A stretch of DNA of 64,000 nucleotides, taken from positions 170,299-234,298 of the forward strand of contig NZ_WUAF01000002.1 of the NCBI RefSeq assembly GCF_009800965.1. Direction: 5' to 3'. A program made the position numbers and the translations under genes. The notes beneath the pieces were generated by a model. The model was not told the DNA's origin and searched no databases. It saw only the letters and a program-made list of their open reading frames with translations. Each line of letters begins with the position of its first letter. The stretch's first letter is position 1. The stretch is from Cognatazoarcus halotolerans (GTDB lineage: Bacteria; Pseudomonadota; Gammaproteobacteria; Burkholderiales; Rhodocyclaceae). Shown in pieces: positions 16,839-26,133 of the stretch.

Positions 16839-18088
16839 TCAGAACACGGTGCCGTCACTGACGATGTTGATCGGAGGTGCTCCGCCTTCGCGTCGCTGCG
16901 CCGCAATGCGCCGGCCCGCTGACCAGGTTCCGCCCTGCAACACGCGCGCGAGCGGGAAGCTGGCCGCGTCGATGTCGAGTTCCGCGCGCACCCGTTCGGC
17001 GAGCTGGTCGAGCGCGATCACCGTGAGCGCGCGCCACTCGACGATGGCAGTGGCGTCGACGCGCCATCGGGTGGTCCAGAAATCGGGGGCGCGTGGGCGG
17101 ATCACGCCAAAATCGAGCAGCAGGCCGCCATTGCGGTATTCGGGCAGGCCGGTGAGCCTGTCCAGCCCGGTGACCTCGAGCCCTGCCAGTTCGAGCGGTT
17201 CAAGCAGGGAATAAGTGAGCCACTGGGTCAGCTTGTGGAAGGGCAGCAGGCCGTCCTCGAGTGCGGGGTGGGGCCAGCAATCGCCAAGCGGCACGCCCTG
17301 GAGCGTGATGCGCCCCGGCCACACCGGCCCGAGCGCCTTGAGCAGCGTGGCCAGCACGACATCGGCGCGGATGCGGCCGTCGTCGGCGTGAGCTGCCAGA
17401 TAGTCGATGAGATTGCCGAGCCGAGCCGGGCTGCCGAATACCGCCGGCGTCGCGCCGATCACTTCACCGAGGCGGCGTATCAGGCCTGCCCGGCCGGTAA
17501 GGCCGACCAGCGGATTGTCGACGTCAACCTGGAATGCATGGGCCAGCTTTTCGGCGCTCAGTGCGGCAAGTGCGGTCGCATCGCTGCGCAGCGGCTGGTC
17601 CGCATTGGCTGACAGGGTGCCGTTGGCGAAGAGTCCGAGGCTCGCGACACCGAGGCCTTCCGAACGCGTGAGAATCCGGTCGGAGGCGGGGTCGCGGTAG
17701 CGCCAATCGGGGCCGGCTCCGGCGTCGAGCAGGACGCTCGGGATCACCAGGTCGACCGCGATCCGCGCGGCCTCCAGCGGGTCGCTCGCCAGTACATGAC
17801 CGGCCAGCGCGCGCCAGCGGTCGACCCCGCCCGCCTCGAAGTGTCGCCAGCGGCTGTGGTAAGGGACGTCGAGGTCGGGATAATCGAGGCGGATCGTGTC
17901 GGCGACGTAGAGTGCGGTTTCCGGCAGCGCTGCGGCGTTCCATTCGAAGAAGGGCGAGCGCCCGTGGATCACGTCGGAGGTGACGGCAAGGCAGCGTTGA
18001 CGCACCGCTTCTGCGCACAATAGCGCCGCCGCCGGGTGATCGTCGGGCACCGGCGTGTGCCAGCCGGACGCCATCGCGGTAGCGAGCG

Positions 18089-18092
<4 letters not shown>
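16839..18092 (-). CDS. URC4/urg3 family protein (DUF1688), uracil catabolism
   Basis: Protein of 417 residues of the URC4 family, defined by the Lachancea kluyveri URC4 gene needed for uracil catabolism and found in some bacteria beside URC1 and upp. It begins with a short helix-rich region and contains [23 protein letters not shown] and the C-terminal [10 protein letters not shown] stretch. There is no signal peptide or membrane segment, so it is cytoplasmic. The biochemical step is not firmly established. The ATG overlaps the stop of the URC1-like gene by 4 bases (ATGA), showing translational coupling; the longer frame upstream is a shadow. Confidence 0.88.
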
Positions 18093-19330
<1,238 letters not shown>

Positions 19331-19732
19331 GTTTCGATGCTCCTGCCGGGTCCGGAACCTGACTGTATGGTCAATTTTTACAAGCGAGATCCGTGCCATG
19401 GATTTGCCCGTAATTCAGGCAAAAGTGGCGGTGAGCTGCACCGGACTGGGGCAGTCCGGTCCGCGATCTGGCGCCACGGGCGCGATCATGGTGCGTGGGG
19501 CGAAGGGTCGTCATGCGGTCACGCTTGCGTGGGCCGGGGATGTGCGCCGTGCCGTGGCGATCCGGCGCCGGAAGGCGATCGCTGGCATCGCACTTGCATC
19601 GTCGGCAGTCGGGAGGAAGCATCCGGCGGTATCGGCCCGATGTGCGCGTTTCGCGTCCGGCCTCCCTCGATCGTGCCCCGGCCGTCCCGGAACGTGCGAT
19701 CCGGCTGACCCCACAAGTGAGGAGAACGAGCA
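19331..19732. other. divergent intergenic region, pyrimidine operon / LOG-family gene
   Basis: About 400 bases between two divergent genes. The left end holds the control region of the pyrimidine operon, including a RutR-like site at 19359-19374 and an AT-rich patch at 19370-19383. The rest is GC-rich, and its short open frames show no protein-like sequence. GAGGAG lies just before the LOG-family ATG at 19733. Confidence 0.6.
19359..19374 (-). promoter_or_regulatory. RutR-like operator upstream of the pyrimidine operon
   Basis: The minus strand reads TTGACCATACAGTCAG. The E. coli RutR consensus is TTGACCAnnTGGTCAA: the left half is identical (7 of 7) and the right half matches at 4 of 7, with the same 2-base spacer. 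It lies in front of the first gene of an operon that encodes a RutR-like regulator, at a position suited to repression. The match was made by eye. Confidence 0.6.
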
Positions 19733-20632
19733 ATGGATACGCCCGGCACGCTCAAAGGCCGCAATTTTCCGTCAGCGCACGACGAGGCGCTTGCCTCGCG
19801 ACCGGCGGGCAATTACGACGGACCTGGCAGTTCTTTCAGCATGGCATTCACCGACACGGAGTTTCTCCTGCGCGAAGAACTGCGCCCGGTGCGCATGCAG
19901 CTCGAACTCATGAAACCGGAGCTGGTGCAGCAGGACCTCGGTGTCGATTCGACGATCGTGGTTTTTGGCAGCGCGCGGCTCAAGCCGCGGGATGCTGCCG
20001 AAGCACTGCTTGCGTCGGCGCACGCTACCGCCAGTCCGGCGGCGATCCGTCACGCCGAGCGGCAGCTCGAGATGTCCCGGTATTACGAAGAGGCGCGACG
20101 CTTCGCCGCCTTGGTGACCGCGGAGGCGGATGCGCTGGGCGAGCCGGTGCTGATTTCCACCGGCGGCGGTCCGGGCATCATGGAGGCCGGCAACCGTGGT
20201 GCTCACGAGGCGGGCGGGCGAAGCATGGGCATGAACATCTACCTGCCTTTCGAGGAGGCGCCCAATCCGTACATAACGCCCGAGCTGTGCTTCCAGTTCC
20301 ATTACTTCGCCATCCGCAAGATGCATTTCCTGATGCGTGCGGTTGCGCTGGTCAGCTTCCCGGGTGGATTCGGGACGCTTGACGAGTTGTTCGAGGCATT
20401 GACGCTGACCCAGACCGGCAAGATCCGTCGCCGCCCGATCCTGTTGTTCGGCCGCGAGTTCTGGGAACGATTGGTCAATTTCGAAGTTTTGGTCGACGAC
20501 GGGCTGATCAACGCCCGGGATCTGGAGCTGTTCCAGTATGTCGAGACTGCGGAAGAGGCGTGGGAGGCGATCAAGTCCGCCTATCGAGCCGACGATCCGC
20601 GCTTCATCGCGCGTCAGGGGCGCGGCGGCTGA
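19733..20632 (+). CDS. LOG-family / TIGR00730 Rossmann-fold protein
   Basis: Protein of 299 residues with the lysine-decarboxylase-like (LOG) fold. Motifs are STGGGPGIMEAGNRGA and PGGFGTLDELFE, the nucleotide-binding and catalytic signatures of nucleoside 5'-monophosphate phosphoribohydrolases. Family members release free bases from AMP or other monophosphates (cytokinin-activating LOG, bacterial PpnN). An N-terminal extension of about 70 residues precedes the domain. GGAG lies 8 bases before the ATG. It is divergent from the pyrimidine operon, and a role in nucleotide salvage would fit, but substrate preference cannot be read from sequence. Confidence 0.85.
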   Translation: MDTPGTLKGRNFPSAHDEALASRPAGNYDGPGSSFSMAFTDTEFLLREELRPVRMQLELMKPELVQQDLGVDSTIVVFGSARLKPRDAAEALLASAHATASPAAIRHAERQLEMSRYYEEARRFAALVTAEADALGEPVLISTGGGPGIMEAGNRGAHEAGGRSMGMNIYLPFEEAPNPYITPELCFQFHYFAIRKMHFLMRAVALVSFPGGFGTLDELFEALTLTQTGKIRRRPILLFGREFWERLVNFEVLVDDGLINARDLELFQYVETAEEAWEAIKSAYRADDPRFIARQGRGG

Positions 20633-20637
20633 AGAAT

Positions 20638-20695
20638 CCGCCGCGCAAATCCGAGGTCGCGAGCGTCGTGCCCGGGGTCGCGGATTGCGCGGCGG
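20638..20695. terminator. long hairpin between converging genes
   Basis: Arms CCGCCGCGCAAATCCG and CGGATTGCGCGGCGG pair over 15 base pairs with one bulged A, around a 27-base GC-rich loop. It begins 5 bases after the LOG-family stop and ends 18 bases before the stop of the converging secreted-protein gene. No T-run, so termination is inferred from position only. Confidence 0.45.
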
Positions 20696-20713
20696 GTGTC
20701 CGCAGCGCGGCGG

Positions 20714-21277
20714 TCAGCGGCAGATCTTCCCCATGACCGGCGCCGGCTGACCAATGCTGTTGCCTGCGACCACGAGATTGCCGGTGACGCCCGCCCAGTA
20801 GCCCTGCCCGTCGGTGCCGGTGATGACGATCTGCTCGGTGACCACCTCGGGCACCGGCTGTCCGCTCGACAGGTCGGGTTTGATGATCGTCACGTCCGCA
20901 CTGTAGAGCATTGTGCGCTGGGACCCGGTGCCGAGAGCGATCGCGCTGCGTGCCGTCTGGATGATCTGGCGCGGGGCCGGCTGGCCGTCAAGCGGAACGA
21001 AGGCCGGGGTTGCAGTCACCGCCTGGTCCGCACCGATGATGGGCTCGCTGGTGACGCCGGCATAGCCGTTTCCGATCGGAAGGCCGAGAATCGACAGCTT
21101 GACGCTGAAACACTGGCCAACGTACTGGGGGCCGGGAACATGAGCCGCGATGGTGCAGGCAGGATCCGGGGTGAGCGTGACGCTACCGACGACCGGCAGG
21201 CAGCCGGCTCCCGCGGTCGCTGGCAATACGCCCAGGCTCAGCACGACCGGGGCAAGGCAGAATTTGAGTGCTCGCAT
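20714..21277 (-). CDS. secreted protein of unknown function
   Basis: A 187-residue exported protein I cannot assign. Signal peptide about 1-24 (ATAGAG-CLP). The mature part is hydrophobic-rich but without transmembrane helices and has four cysteines (in GCLPV, PACTI, GQCFS and the terminal KICR), which could form two disulfides. Repeated short beta-type stretches suggest a beta-sandwich. The start was placed at the ATG before RALKFC, where AAGGAA lies 7 bases upstream, rather than 22 codons upstream. It is isolated between a converging LOG-family gene and a divergent YbaK gene. Confidence 0.65.
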   Translation of the reverse strand: MRALKFCLAPVVLSLGVLPATAGAGCLPVVGSVTLTPDPACTIAAHVPGPQYVGQCFSVKLSILGLPIGNGYAGVTSEPIIGADQAVTATPAFVPLDGQPAPRQIIQTARSAIALGTGSQRTMLYSADVTIIKPDLSSGQPVPEVVTEQIVITGTDGQGYWAGVTGNLVVAGNSIGQPAPVMGKICR

Positions 21278-21590
21278 ACTGTGTTCCTTCTTGTTGACCT
21301 TGAGTGGAGGGGGGGGTCGGCACGTCGCTGTGACTGACAACACAATCGTATGCGCATTCTGGATATGTTTTGATCATTTTTGTGTCCCTGATGTCGTCCG
21401 ACCCGGGACTTCTTCGCGCGTCGGGCCTGGCTGGCGGTGACCGCCGAGCGTCGGCGAATCCCGGTGGCAGCCGTTCGGCTCGACTAGACTGAGAGCAAGG
21501 CGACCCGTCGGATCGGGTGGCTCCAGCGGTCATGGGTCCGTCCGGCAAGAAGCGCCAGGTTCGTTCCGGCTCTTTTCAGGAGAAGACATC
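21278..21590. other. intergenic region, secreted protein / YbaK gene
   Basis: About 310 bases between divergent genes. It contains a G-tract at 21306-21315 and an AT-rich patch at about 21335-21385, the likeliest place for the secreted-protein promoter. AGGAG lies before the YbaK-family ATG. No convincing RNA structure or additional gene was seen. Confidence 0.5.
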
Positions 21591-22097
21591 ATGAGCATCG
21601 CAGCCCGCGTTCGCGAATTCATGGATTTTCACGGTTTCGAGTATGACGTGCTTCGGCATCCGCGCTCCCGCTGCAGTGAGGAATCCGCTCACCTTGCCCA
21701 CGTTCCGGTTGGTCAGGTCGCCAAGTCCGTGCTGCTCGAGGACGATAGTGGCTTCTTCATGGCGGTGGTGCCGGCCAATCATCGCGTGAAGCTCGGTGAA
21801 ATGGGGCGGTTGATGGACCGCAAGCTGCGACTGGCGATGGAGAGTGAGCTGACCGCCTTGTTCGACGATTGCGCGCCGGGCGCCATTCCGCCGCTGGGGC
21901 TGGCTTACGGGATCGATACCATCGTCGATGATGCCCTGGTCGAGATGGATGACATCTATTTCGAGGCAGGGGATCACGAACGCTTGATCCACATGCGACG
22001 CGAGGCTTTTGCCCGCATGATGGATCTGGTCGGCCAGACCCACTTCGTCGACGCTCCGGAGGCCCGGCCGAGGCGCATGCAGATGACCCGTCACTGA
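21591..22097 (+). CDS. YbaK/EbsC-family aminoacyl-tRNA deacylase
   Basis: Cytoplasmic protein of 168 residues of the YbaK/ProXp superfamily, single-domain relatives of the prolyl-tRNA synthetase editing domain that hydrolyse mischarged tRNA. The conserved substrate-site lysine is probably in QVAKSVLLED, followed by VPANHRVKL and the PPLGLAYGIDTIVDD loop. The length is typical. Its 3' end overlaps that of the converging NosR-like gene by 7 bases. The amino acid edited cannot be predicted. Confidence 0.82.
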   Translation: MSIAARVREFMDFHGFEYDVLRHPRSRCSEESAHLAHVPVGQVAKSVLLEDDSGFFMAVVPANHRVKLGEMGRLMDRKLRLAMESELTALFDDCAPGAIPPLGLAYGIDTIVDDALVEMDDIYFEAGDHERLIHMRREAFARMMDLVGQTHFVDAPEARPRRMQMTRH

Positions 22098-24307
22098 CCG
22101 CCAGACCTGCGGCGCGCACGCTTCAATTCGAGCATGATCGGCGCGCAGCGCCCCGGATCGTTGAAGATGCCGACGCAGTCGAGACACTGGAAGCAATCGT
22201 CGTAGCGGATCGCCCCGGCACGATCGATCGCGTCATACTGGCAGCGATGGCGGCAGGTCTGACAGGGCTGGCCGCATTCCGCGCGGCGGGGTAGCCAGTC
22301 GGGGAGGCGCAGCTTGCCGCCGAGCGTCATTGCCGCGCCCAGCGGGCACAGGTATCGGCAGAAGAACTTGTAGTAGACGGCCCCGAGCACGAGCAGCAGG
22401 ACAGCGTAGGCGACGTAGGGCCAGCTGCGCGCGAAGCCGACCGTGATCGCCGTCTTGAATGGTTCCACCTCCACCAGGCGCTCGGCCACGCCCGGCGCGG
22501 TCGCCGCAGCCAGGAGCAGGGCAGCGAGGACCAGATAGCGGCCGCGATCGAGCACCCGCGCAAGTTTTGCCGGCAAACGTCGCGTTTTCAGGCCGAGGCG
22601 CTTGCCGAGCATTGCCGAGAACTCCTGGAGGGCGCCGAAGGGGCATAGCCAGCCGCAGAAGGTACCGCGCCCCCAGACGAAGAAGCTCAGTATGGTGAAC
22701 GCGATGAGCAGCAGCGAGACCGGGTCGTAGAGGAAACTCGTCAGGGCTTGCCCGGCCGCCAGTGTCTTGACCGCGCCGGTCAATTGCACGATGGAAAGCT
22801 GGCCCTGCGCATGCCAGCCCAGATAGATCAGCGTGAAGATCAGGAAACCCGCTCGGAAGATGCCCAGGCGCCTGGCCGATACGGAGATCCAGCGCGGCTT
22901 CGCGAGCACCGCGCAGAGCAGCAACAGCGCCGCGGTGATGATGGCGAGTTCGAGACGGCGAGCCTGCCACGCCTGGAGCCATTCCGGCAGCGGGGCCGGC
23001 GGGCGGCTGAAGAATCGCTCGGGCGGCGTGTACTCGAGCTTGAAACGCGACGGGATGAGTTCGGCGAAGATCTGCCCCCTGGTCCGCTGAACCGTCAGCT
23101 CGAAGCTTTGTGGCGATGCCGGATCGAGGCCGTCCAGCGGCGCGGTGCGCAGGACCAGCGCCGCGTTGGTTTGTGGTGCGCCGAGTGGCGGTTCCGGGGA
23201 GAGATCGAAATCGCGCAACTCGTGTGGGGCGCCATCCTGGCTGAGACCGAGGCGGGACGGCGAGGTGCCGCGAACGAAGTCGGGATCGAGAAAGCTTCCG
23301 CGACCGGCGCTTGCCACCCACCAGGCGTGCTGGCCCGGCTCGAGAAAGTCGCGCATGTGGCGATAGCCCTCGTCGCCGAGCAGCGCACGCCCGATCGTCG
23401 GAGGGTTGAGATAGGCCACGTAGAGGTCGATGAAGGTCTCGTCCGGCCTGGCCAGCGTCTCCGCATCGAGGCCGGCGCCGGGGCCGTCGGCAAATCCCGC
23501 TTCCAGCTGTGCGTTGCTGATCGTGAGTCGGCCGATCGCGCCGCTGGCGAGGAGCTCGCGGAAGTTTGCGGGCGCGTATATATCGTCGCGCACCGTTGCT
23601 GGTGGGCCCCTGCTGGCCGGAGCGGCGAAACCGAGGCGGGCCCGTGCCACGGCGAGTGCCGCGGTGAGAACCGTCTGGTTGAGAATGCGCACCGACGCGG
23701 TGGCCTTGGTGACGCCGTCGAGCACCACACGGCCCTTGCCGGCATGTTCGTTGCGCTTGCCATAGACGGTGGATACGGTGATGTCCTGACGCAGGTTGCG
23801 CCCGGCGTACTGGGCCACGAAGGCACGCAGGGGCGCTTCGCCGAGACCGCTCAGGAAAACCGGCTCGTGCTGCCGCAGGACTTCGACGTCCATGAAACTG
23901 CCGTCCCGATCGAGTGATATCAACAGATTGTAGGGTGTGCCCTCGAAGCCCGGAATCGGCGCCAGATCGATCGACTCGAAGACCCAGCCGATCGGCCCGG
24001 CATCCGGTTCGAGCTCGTTGGTGATCGGCCAGGCCGGCAGGTCGGCGGGCTTCTCGCCGACGTGGAGCGGTGGCTGGATGCGACGCTCCAGATCCGCGCG
24101 TTGCAGTTCACCTGCGCGGGCGAGGCTCGGCAAGATCCCGCAGATCAGGGCGAGCAGCGCCAGCAGCGCGCAAAGCCATCTTCCGGCGGGGGTGAATATT
24201 CTGCTGGCAAGCGCGTCGGTGCGCTGGTAGACTCCGCCGCTGTCATTGGGGAGTAGCCGCCCTCGCAAAGAGGGGCCTGCGTCAACAGACTTGTTCTTCA
24301 TGAACAT
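22091..24307 (-). CDS. NosR/NirI-type membrane iron-sulfur flavoprotein
   Basis: Polytopic protein of about 738 residues with the NosR/NirI layout: N-terminal hydrophobic segment, a periplasmic FMN-binding domain (about 75-200, probable flavin attachment in DGVTKAT), several transmembrane helices between about 465 and 660, polyferredoxin-type loops CGWLCPFGALQE and CRYLCPLGA, and a C-terminal cluster-binding Cys series (CGQPCQTCRHRC, CFQCLDC). NosR feeds electrons to N2O reductase and NirI assists nitrite reductase; neither partner gene is nearby, so the role here is open. The start is uncertain: the first ~22 codons lie antisense to a riboswitch, no Shine-Dalgarno precedes either ATG (24307, 24301), and a TTG further in is possible. 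Confidence 0.83.
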   Translation of the reverse strand: MFMKNKSVDAGPSLRGRLLPNDSGGVYQRTDALASRIFTPAGRWLCALLALLALICGILPSLARAGELQRADLERRIQPPLHVGEKPADLPAWPITNELEPDAGPIGWVFESIDLAPIPGFEGTPYNLLISLDRDGSFMDVEVLRQHEPVFLSGLGEAPLRAFVAQYAGRNLRQDITVSTVYGKRNEHAGKGRVVLDGVTKATASVRILNQTVLTAALAVARARLGFAAPASRGPPATVRDDIYAPANFRELLASGAIGRLTISNAQLEAGFADGPGAGLDAETLARPDETFIDLYVAYLNPPTIGRALLGDEGYRHMRDFLEPGQHAWWVASAGRGSFLDPDFVRGTSPSRLGLSQDGAPHELRDFDLSPEPPLGAPQTNAALVLRTAPLDGLDPASPQSFELTVQRTRGQIFAELIPSRFKLEYTPPERFFSRPPAPLPEWLQAWQARRLELAIITAALLLLCAVLAKPRWISVSARRLGIFRAGFLIFTLIYLGWHAQGQLSIVQLTGAVKTLAAGQALTSFLYDPVSLLLIAFTILSFFVWGRGTFCGWLCPFGALQEFSAMLGKRLGLKTRRLPAKLARVLDRGRYLVLAALLLAAATAPGVAERLVEVEPFKTAITVGFARSWPYVAYAVLLLVLGAVYYKFFCRYLCPLGAAMTLGGKLRLPDWLPRRAECGQPCQTCRHRCQYDAIDRAGAIRYDDCFQCLDCVGIFNDPGRCAPIMLELKRARRRSGGQ
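24225..24233 (+). promoter_or_regulatory. extended -10 promoter of the riboswitch transcript
   Basis: TGG-TAGACT fits an extended -10 element (TGn plus four of six bases of TATAAT). The predicted transcription start, about 24240, coincides with the 5' edge of the riboswitch aptamer. The -35 region is poor, as expected for an extended -10 promoter. Confidence 0.4.
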
Positions 24308-24350
24308 GGCTCAGGCAACGCGTAGCGTCTGGCAAGACCTTTGACCATGC
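24238..24350 (+). promoter_or_regulatory. yybP-ykoY-type manganese riboswitch
   Basis: Both conserved internal-loop segments of the yybP-ykoY aptamer are present: GGGGAGTAGC at 24248-24257 near the 5' end and GGCAAGACCTTTGACC at 24331-24346 at the 3' end, closed by GTCA (24242-24245) pairing with TGAC (24342-24345). GTCAACA at 24281 also fits. This class senses Mn2+ and often precedes UPF0016/TMEM165 and other Mn exporters, which is exactly the gene downstream. It lies antisense to the annotated 5' end of the NosR-like gene. Confidence 0.85.
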
Positions 24351-24360
24351 CTCTTCCGCT

Positions 24361-24404
24361 CGGGCCGGAGATGAGGTGTGGTCATCGGTTATGTTTCCGG
24401 CCCG
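24361..24404 (+). promoter_or_regulatory. expression-platform hairpin of the riboswitch
   Basis: CGGGCCGGA (24361-24369) and TCCGGCCCG (24396-24404) form a perfect 9-bp stem with a 26-base loop. It lies between the aptamer and the ATG at 24417, ending just before the GCGAG that could serve as ribosome binding site. No T-run follows, so control of translation or of Rho access is more likely than intrinsic termination. Confidence 0.5.
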
Positions 24405-24416
24405 CGAGACCCTCAA

Positions 24417-24974
24417 ATGGACGCCTTCCTCATTTCCACCGGCATCGTCGCGCTCGCTGAAATCGGCGACAAGACCCAACTGCTGTCCTTTCTGCTCGCC
24501 GCGCGCTACAAGCGCCCGTGGCCAATCATCTTCGGTATCTTCGTTGCCACGGTGGTGAACCATGCGCTCGCCGGTGCGGTCGGCGCGTGGATCACCACCA
24601 TGATCGGTCCGCAGGCGCTGCGCTGGATTCTCGGTATCTCCTTCATCGCCATGGCGGTGTGGATGTTGATCCCCGACAAGCTCGACGATGCCGAGGCCGG
24701 GAGTCCGCGCTTCGGCGTGTTCGGTGCGACGGTGATTGCCTTCTTCCTCGCCGAAATGGGTGACAAGACCCAGGTCGCCACGGTTGCGCTGGCCGCGCAG
24801 TATCCGTCGAGCGTCGCCTTCGTGGTGCTCGGCACCACCCTTGGCATGATGATCGCCAATGCGCCCGCGGTGCTGATCGGCGACAAGCTCGCGCACCGCA
24901 TGCCGGTCCGGCTGGTGCATGGCGTCGCAGCGGCTGTGTTTGCGGTGCTCGGTGTGGCGACCCTGCTCTATTGA
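24417..24974 (+). CDS. TMEM165/GDT1 family (UPF0016) manganese transporter
   Basis: Membrane protein of 185 residues with six helices and two copies of the family signature: AEIGDKTQLLSFLLA in helix 1 and AEMGDKTQVATVALA after the mid-point. The E-x-G-D-K-T motifs form the cation site. Bacterial members (MneA of Vibrio, for example) export Mn2+, and the upstream yybP-ykoY riboswitch supports a manganese role. The start was placed at the ATG before DAFLIST, where the first helix begins; an upstream GTG adds 13 residues unlike the family. It converges with the SRPBCC gene. Confidence 0.9.
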   Translation: MDAFLISTGIVALAEIGDKTQLLSFLLAARYKRPWPIIFGIFVATVVNHALAGAVGAWITTMIGPQALRWILGISFIAMAVWMLIPDKLDDAEAGSPRFGVFGATVIAFFLAEMGDKTQVATVALAAQYPSSVAFVVLGTTLGMMIANAPAVLIGDKLAHRMPVRLVHGVAAAVFAVLGVATLLY

Positions 24975-24993
24975 GCAAGGCAGCCGCAGGCTG

Positions 24994-25434
24994 TTATTGC
25001 GGGGCCGCGAGGACATCCAGACCGGCCCGGTAGATTCCCGACACGATGGCACGGACAGCGTCGTCGTCCAGCCCGCTTGCCTCCAGGCGGTGAAAGGTGG
25101 AGCGCCAGGTGACAGTGCAGCCGCCGCCGGCGATTGCTTCGATTCCAATCGTCGAATCATAGTCGGCGACCGGAAGTGGAGAGATCCTGATCTGATAGCG
25201 GTAGGCTCTTTGCGCATCGCTGTGGCTGATCAGTACTTCAAGCAACTGAGCGCCGTCGACTGTGGTCAGAAGTCGTCTGGAGCCGGCCTTTGCCGGCAGG
25301 TCGTCGACCATCTCGAGCCGTGCGACCGCCGGGTGCCAGCGCATGTCTTCGAAGCGGCCGATGCGCTGCCACACATCTGCTGGCGCGTCGGCAAGCTCGA
25401 CTGATTCGGTAACGCTCAGGAGGGCTCGGCTCAT
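24994..25434 (-). CDS. SRPBCC superfamily protein
   Basis: A 146-residue protein with a START/Bet v 1-like (SRPBCC) fold: the N-terminal SVTESVELADAPADVWQRIGRFEDM and the C-terminal helix VRAIVSGIYRAGLDVLAAP are typical of this ligand-binding family. No signal peptide. It lies 25 bases after the NarL-type regulator gene on the same strand, so it is probably the last gene of the alcohol-oxidation accessory operon. Many proteins of this fold carry hydrophobic ligands, but no specific role can be assigned. Confidence 0.72.
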   Translation of the reverse strand: MSRALLSVTESVELADAPADVWQRIGRFEDMRWHPAVARLEMVDDLPAKAGSRRLLTTVDGAQLLEVLISHSDAQRAYRYQIRISPLPVADYDSTIGIEAIAGGGCTVTWRSTFHRLEASGLDDDAVRAIVSGIYRAGLDVLAAPQ

Positions 25435-25459
25435 GCTTGCTTTCCTCTGGTAAGGGGGG

Positions 25460-26107
25460 TCAGACTTCGATCAGGCCGGCTCGCACCGCGATGAGCGCGA
25501 GCTCGGCGGCGTTGCCGGCGTTGAGCTTCTGCTTGATGTGATAGAGGTGGGTGCCGACGGTACTGGGGCTGAGATGAAAGCGTGCTGCCACGTCGGCCAC
25601 CGAACGCCCCTGGGCAAGTTGCAGGAAGACCGCGAACTCCTTGTCGGTGAGGCTCCTCGATGGATCGGTGGAGCCGTCGAGCTGGGCCATGGCGAGTTGC
25701 GGTGCGAGCGCTGCATCAAGGTAGCGCTTGCCGCTTGCAACGGTTTGGGCCGCGCGAATGAATTCGTCAGGGCTGGCGTGTTTGCCGAGATAGCCGAGGG
25801 CACCTGCTCGCAGGGCGCGCGAGGGAATCTGCACATCTTCATGGGCGGAGAGCATCAACACGCGTGCTTCGGGGTGGCGGGCGAGCAGCCGTTCGAGCGC
25901 GGCAAGGCCACCGATGCCCGGCATGCTCACATCCATGACGAGCAGGTCCGGGCGGTGCTCACTCCACGCGGCGATCGCCGTCTCGCCGCTTTCGGCTTCA
26001 CCGACCACGCTTCCGCCGGCGCCCTCCAGCAGCAGGCGGAAACCCATGCGGACGACCGCATGGTCGTCGGTCACGACGATGCGCAGGCCTGAGAGTGTAG
26101 GGGTCAT
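25460..26107 (-). CDS. NarL/LuxR-type response regulator (MoxX-like)
   Basis: Response regulator of 215 residues. Receiver domain (about 8-125) with acidic residues Asp14/Asp15, phospho-acceptor Asp59 in VMDVSMPG and a conserved lysine in GYLGKHASP; C-terminal LuxR helix-turn-helix (about 148-210: VADVAARFHLSPSTVGTHLY). Start at the ATG before TPTLSG because AGAGGA lies 9 bases upstream; an ATG two codons earlier has no room for the ribosome. Partner of the kinase gene 26 bases upstream. As the locus encodes a quinoprotein dehydrogenase system, it likely controls alcohol oxidation. Confidence 0.88.
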   Translation of the reverse strand: MTPTLSGLRIVVTDDHAVVRMGFRLLLEGAGGSVVGEAESGETAIAAWSEHRPDLLVMDVSMPGIGGLAALERLLARHPEARVLMLSAHEDVQIPSRALRAGALGYLGKHASPDEFIRAAQTVASGKRYLDAALAPQLAMAQLDGSTDPSRSLTDKEFAVFLQLAQGRSVADVAARFHLSPSTVGTHLYHIKQKLNAGNAAELALIAVRAGLIEV

Positions 26108-26133
26108 GAGCATATCCTCTGCAGCGCCGCGTT

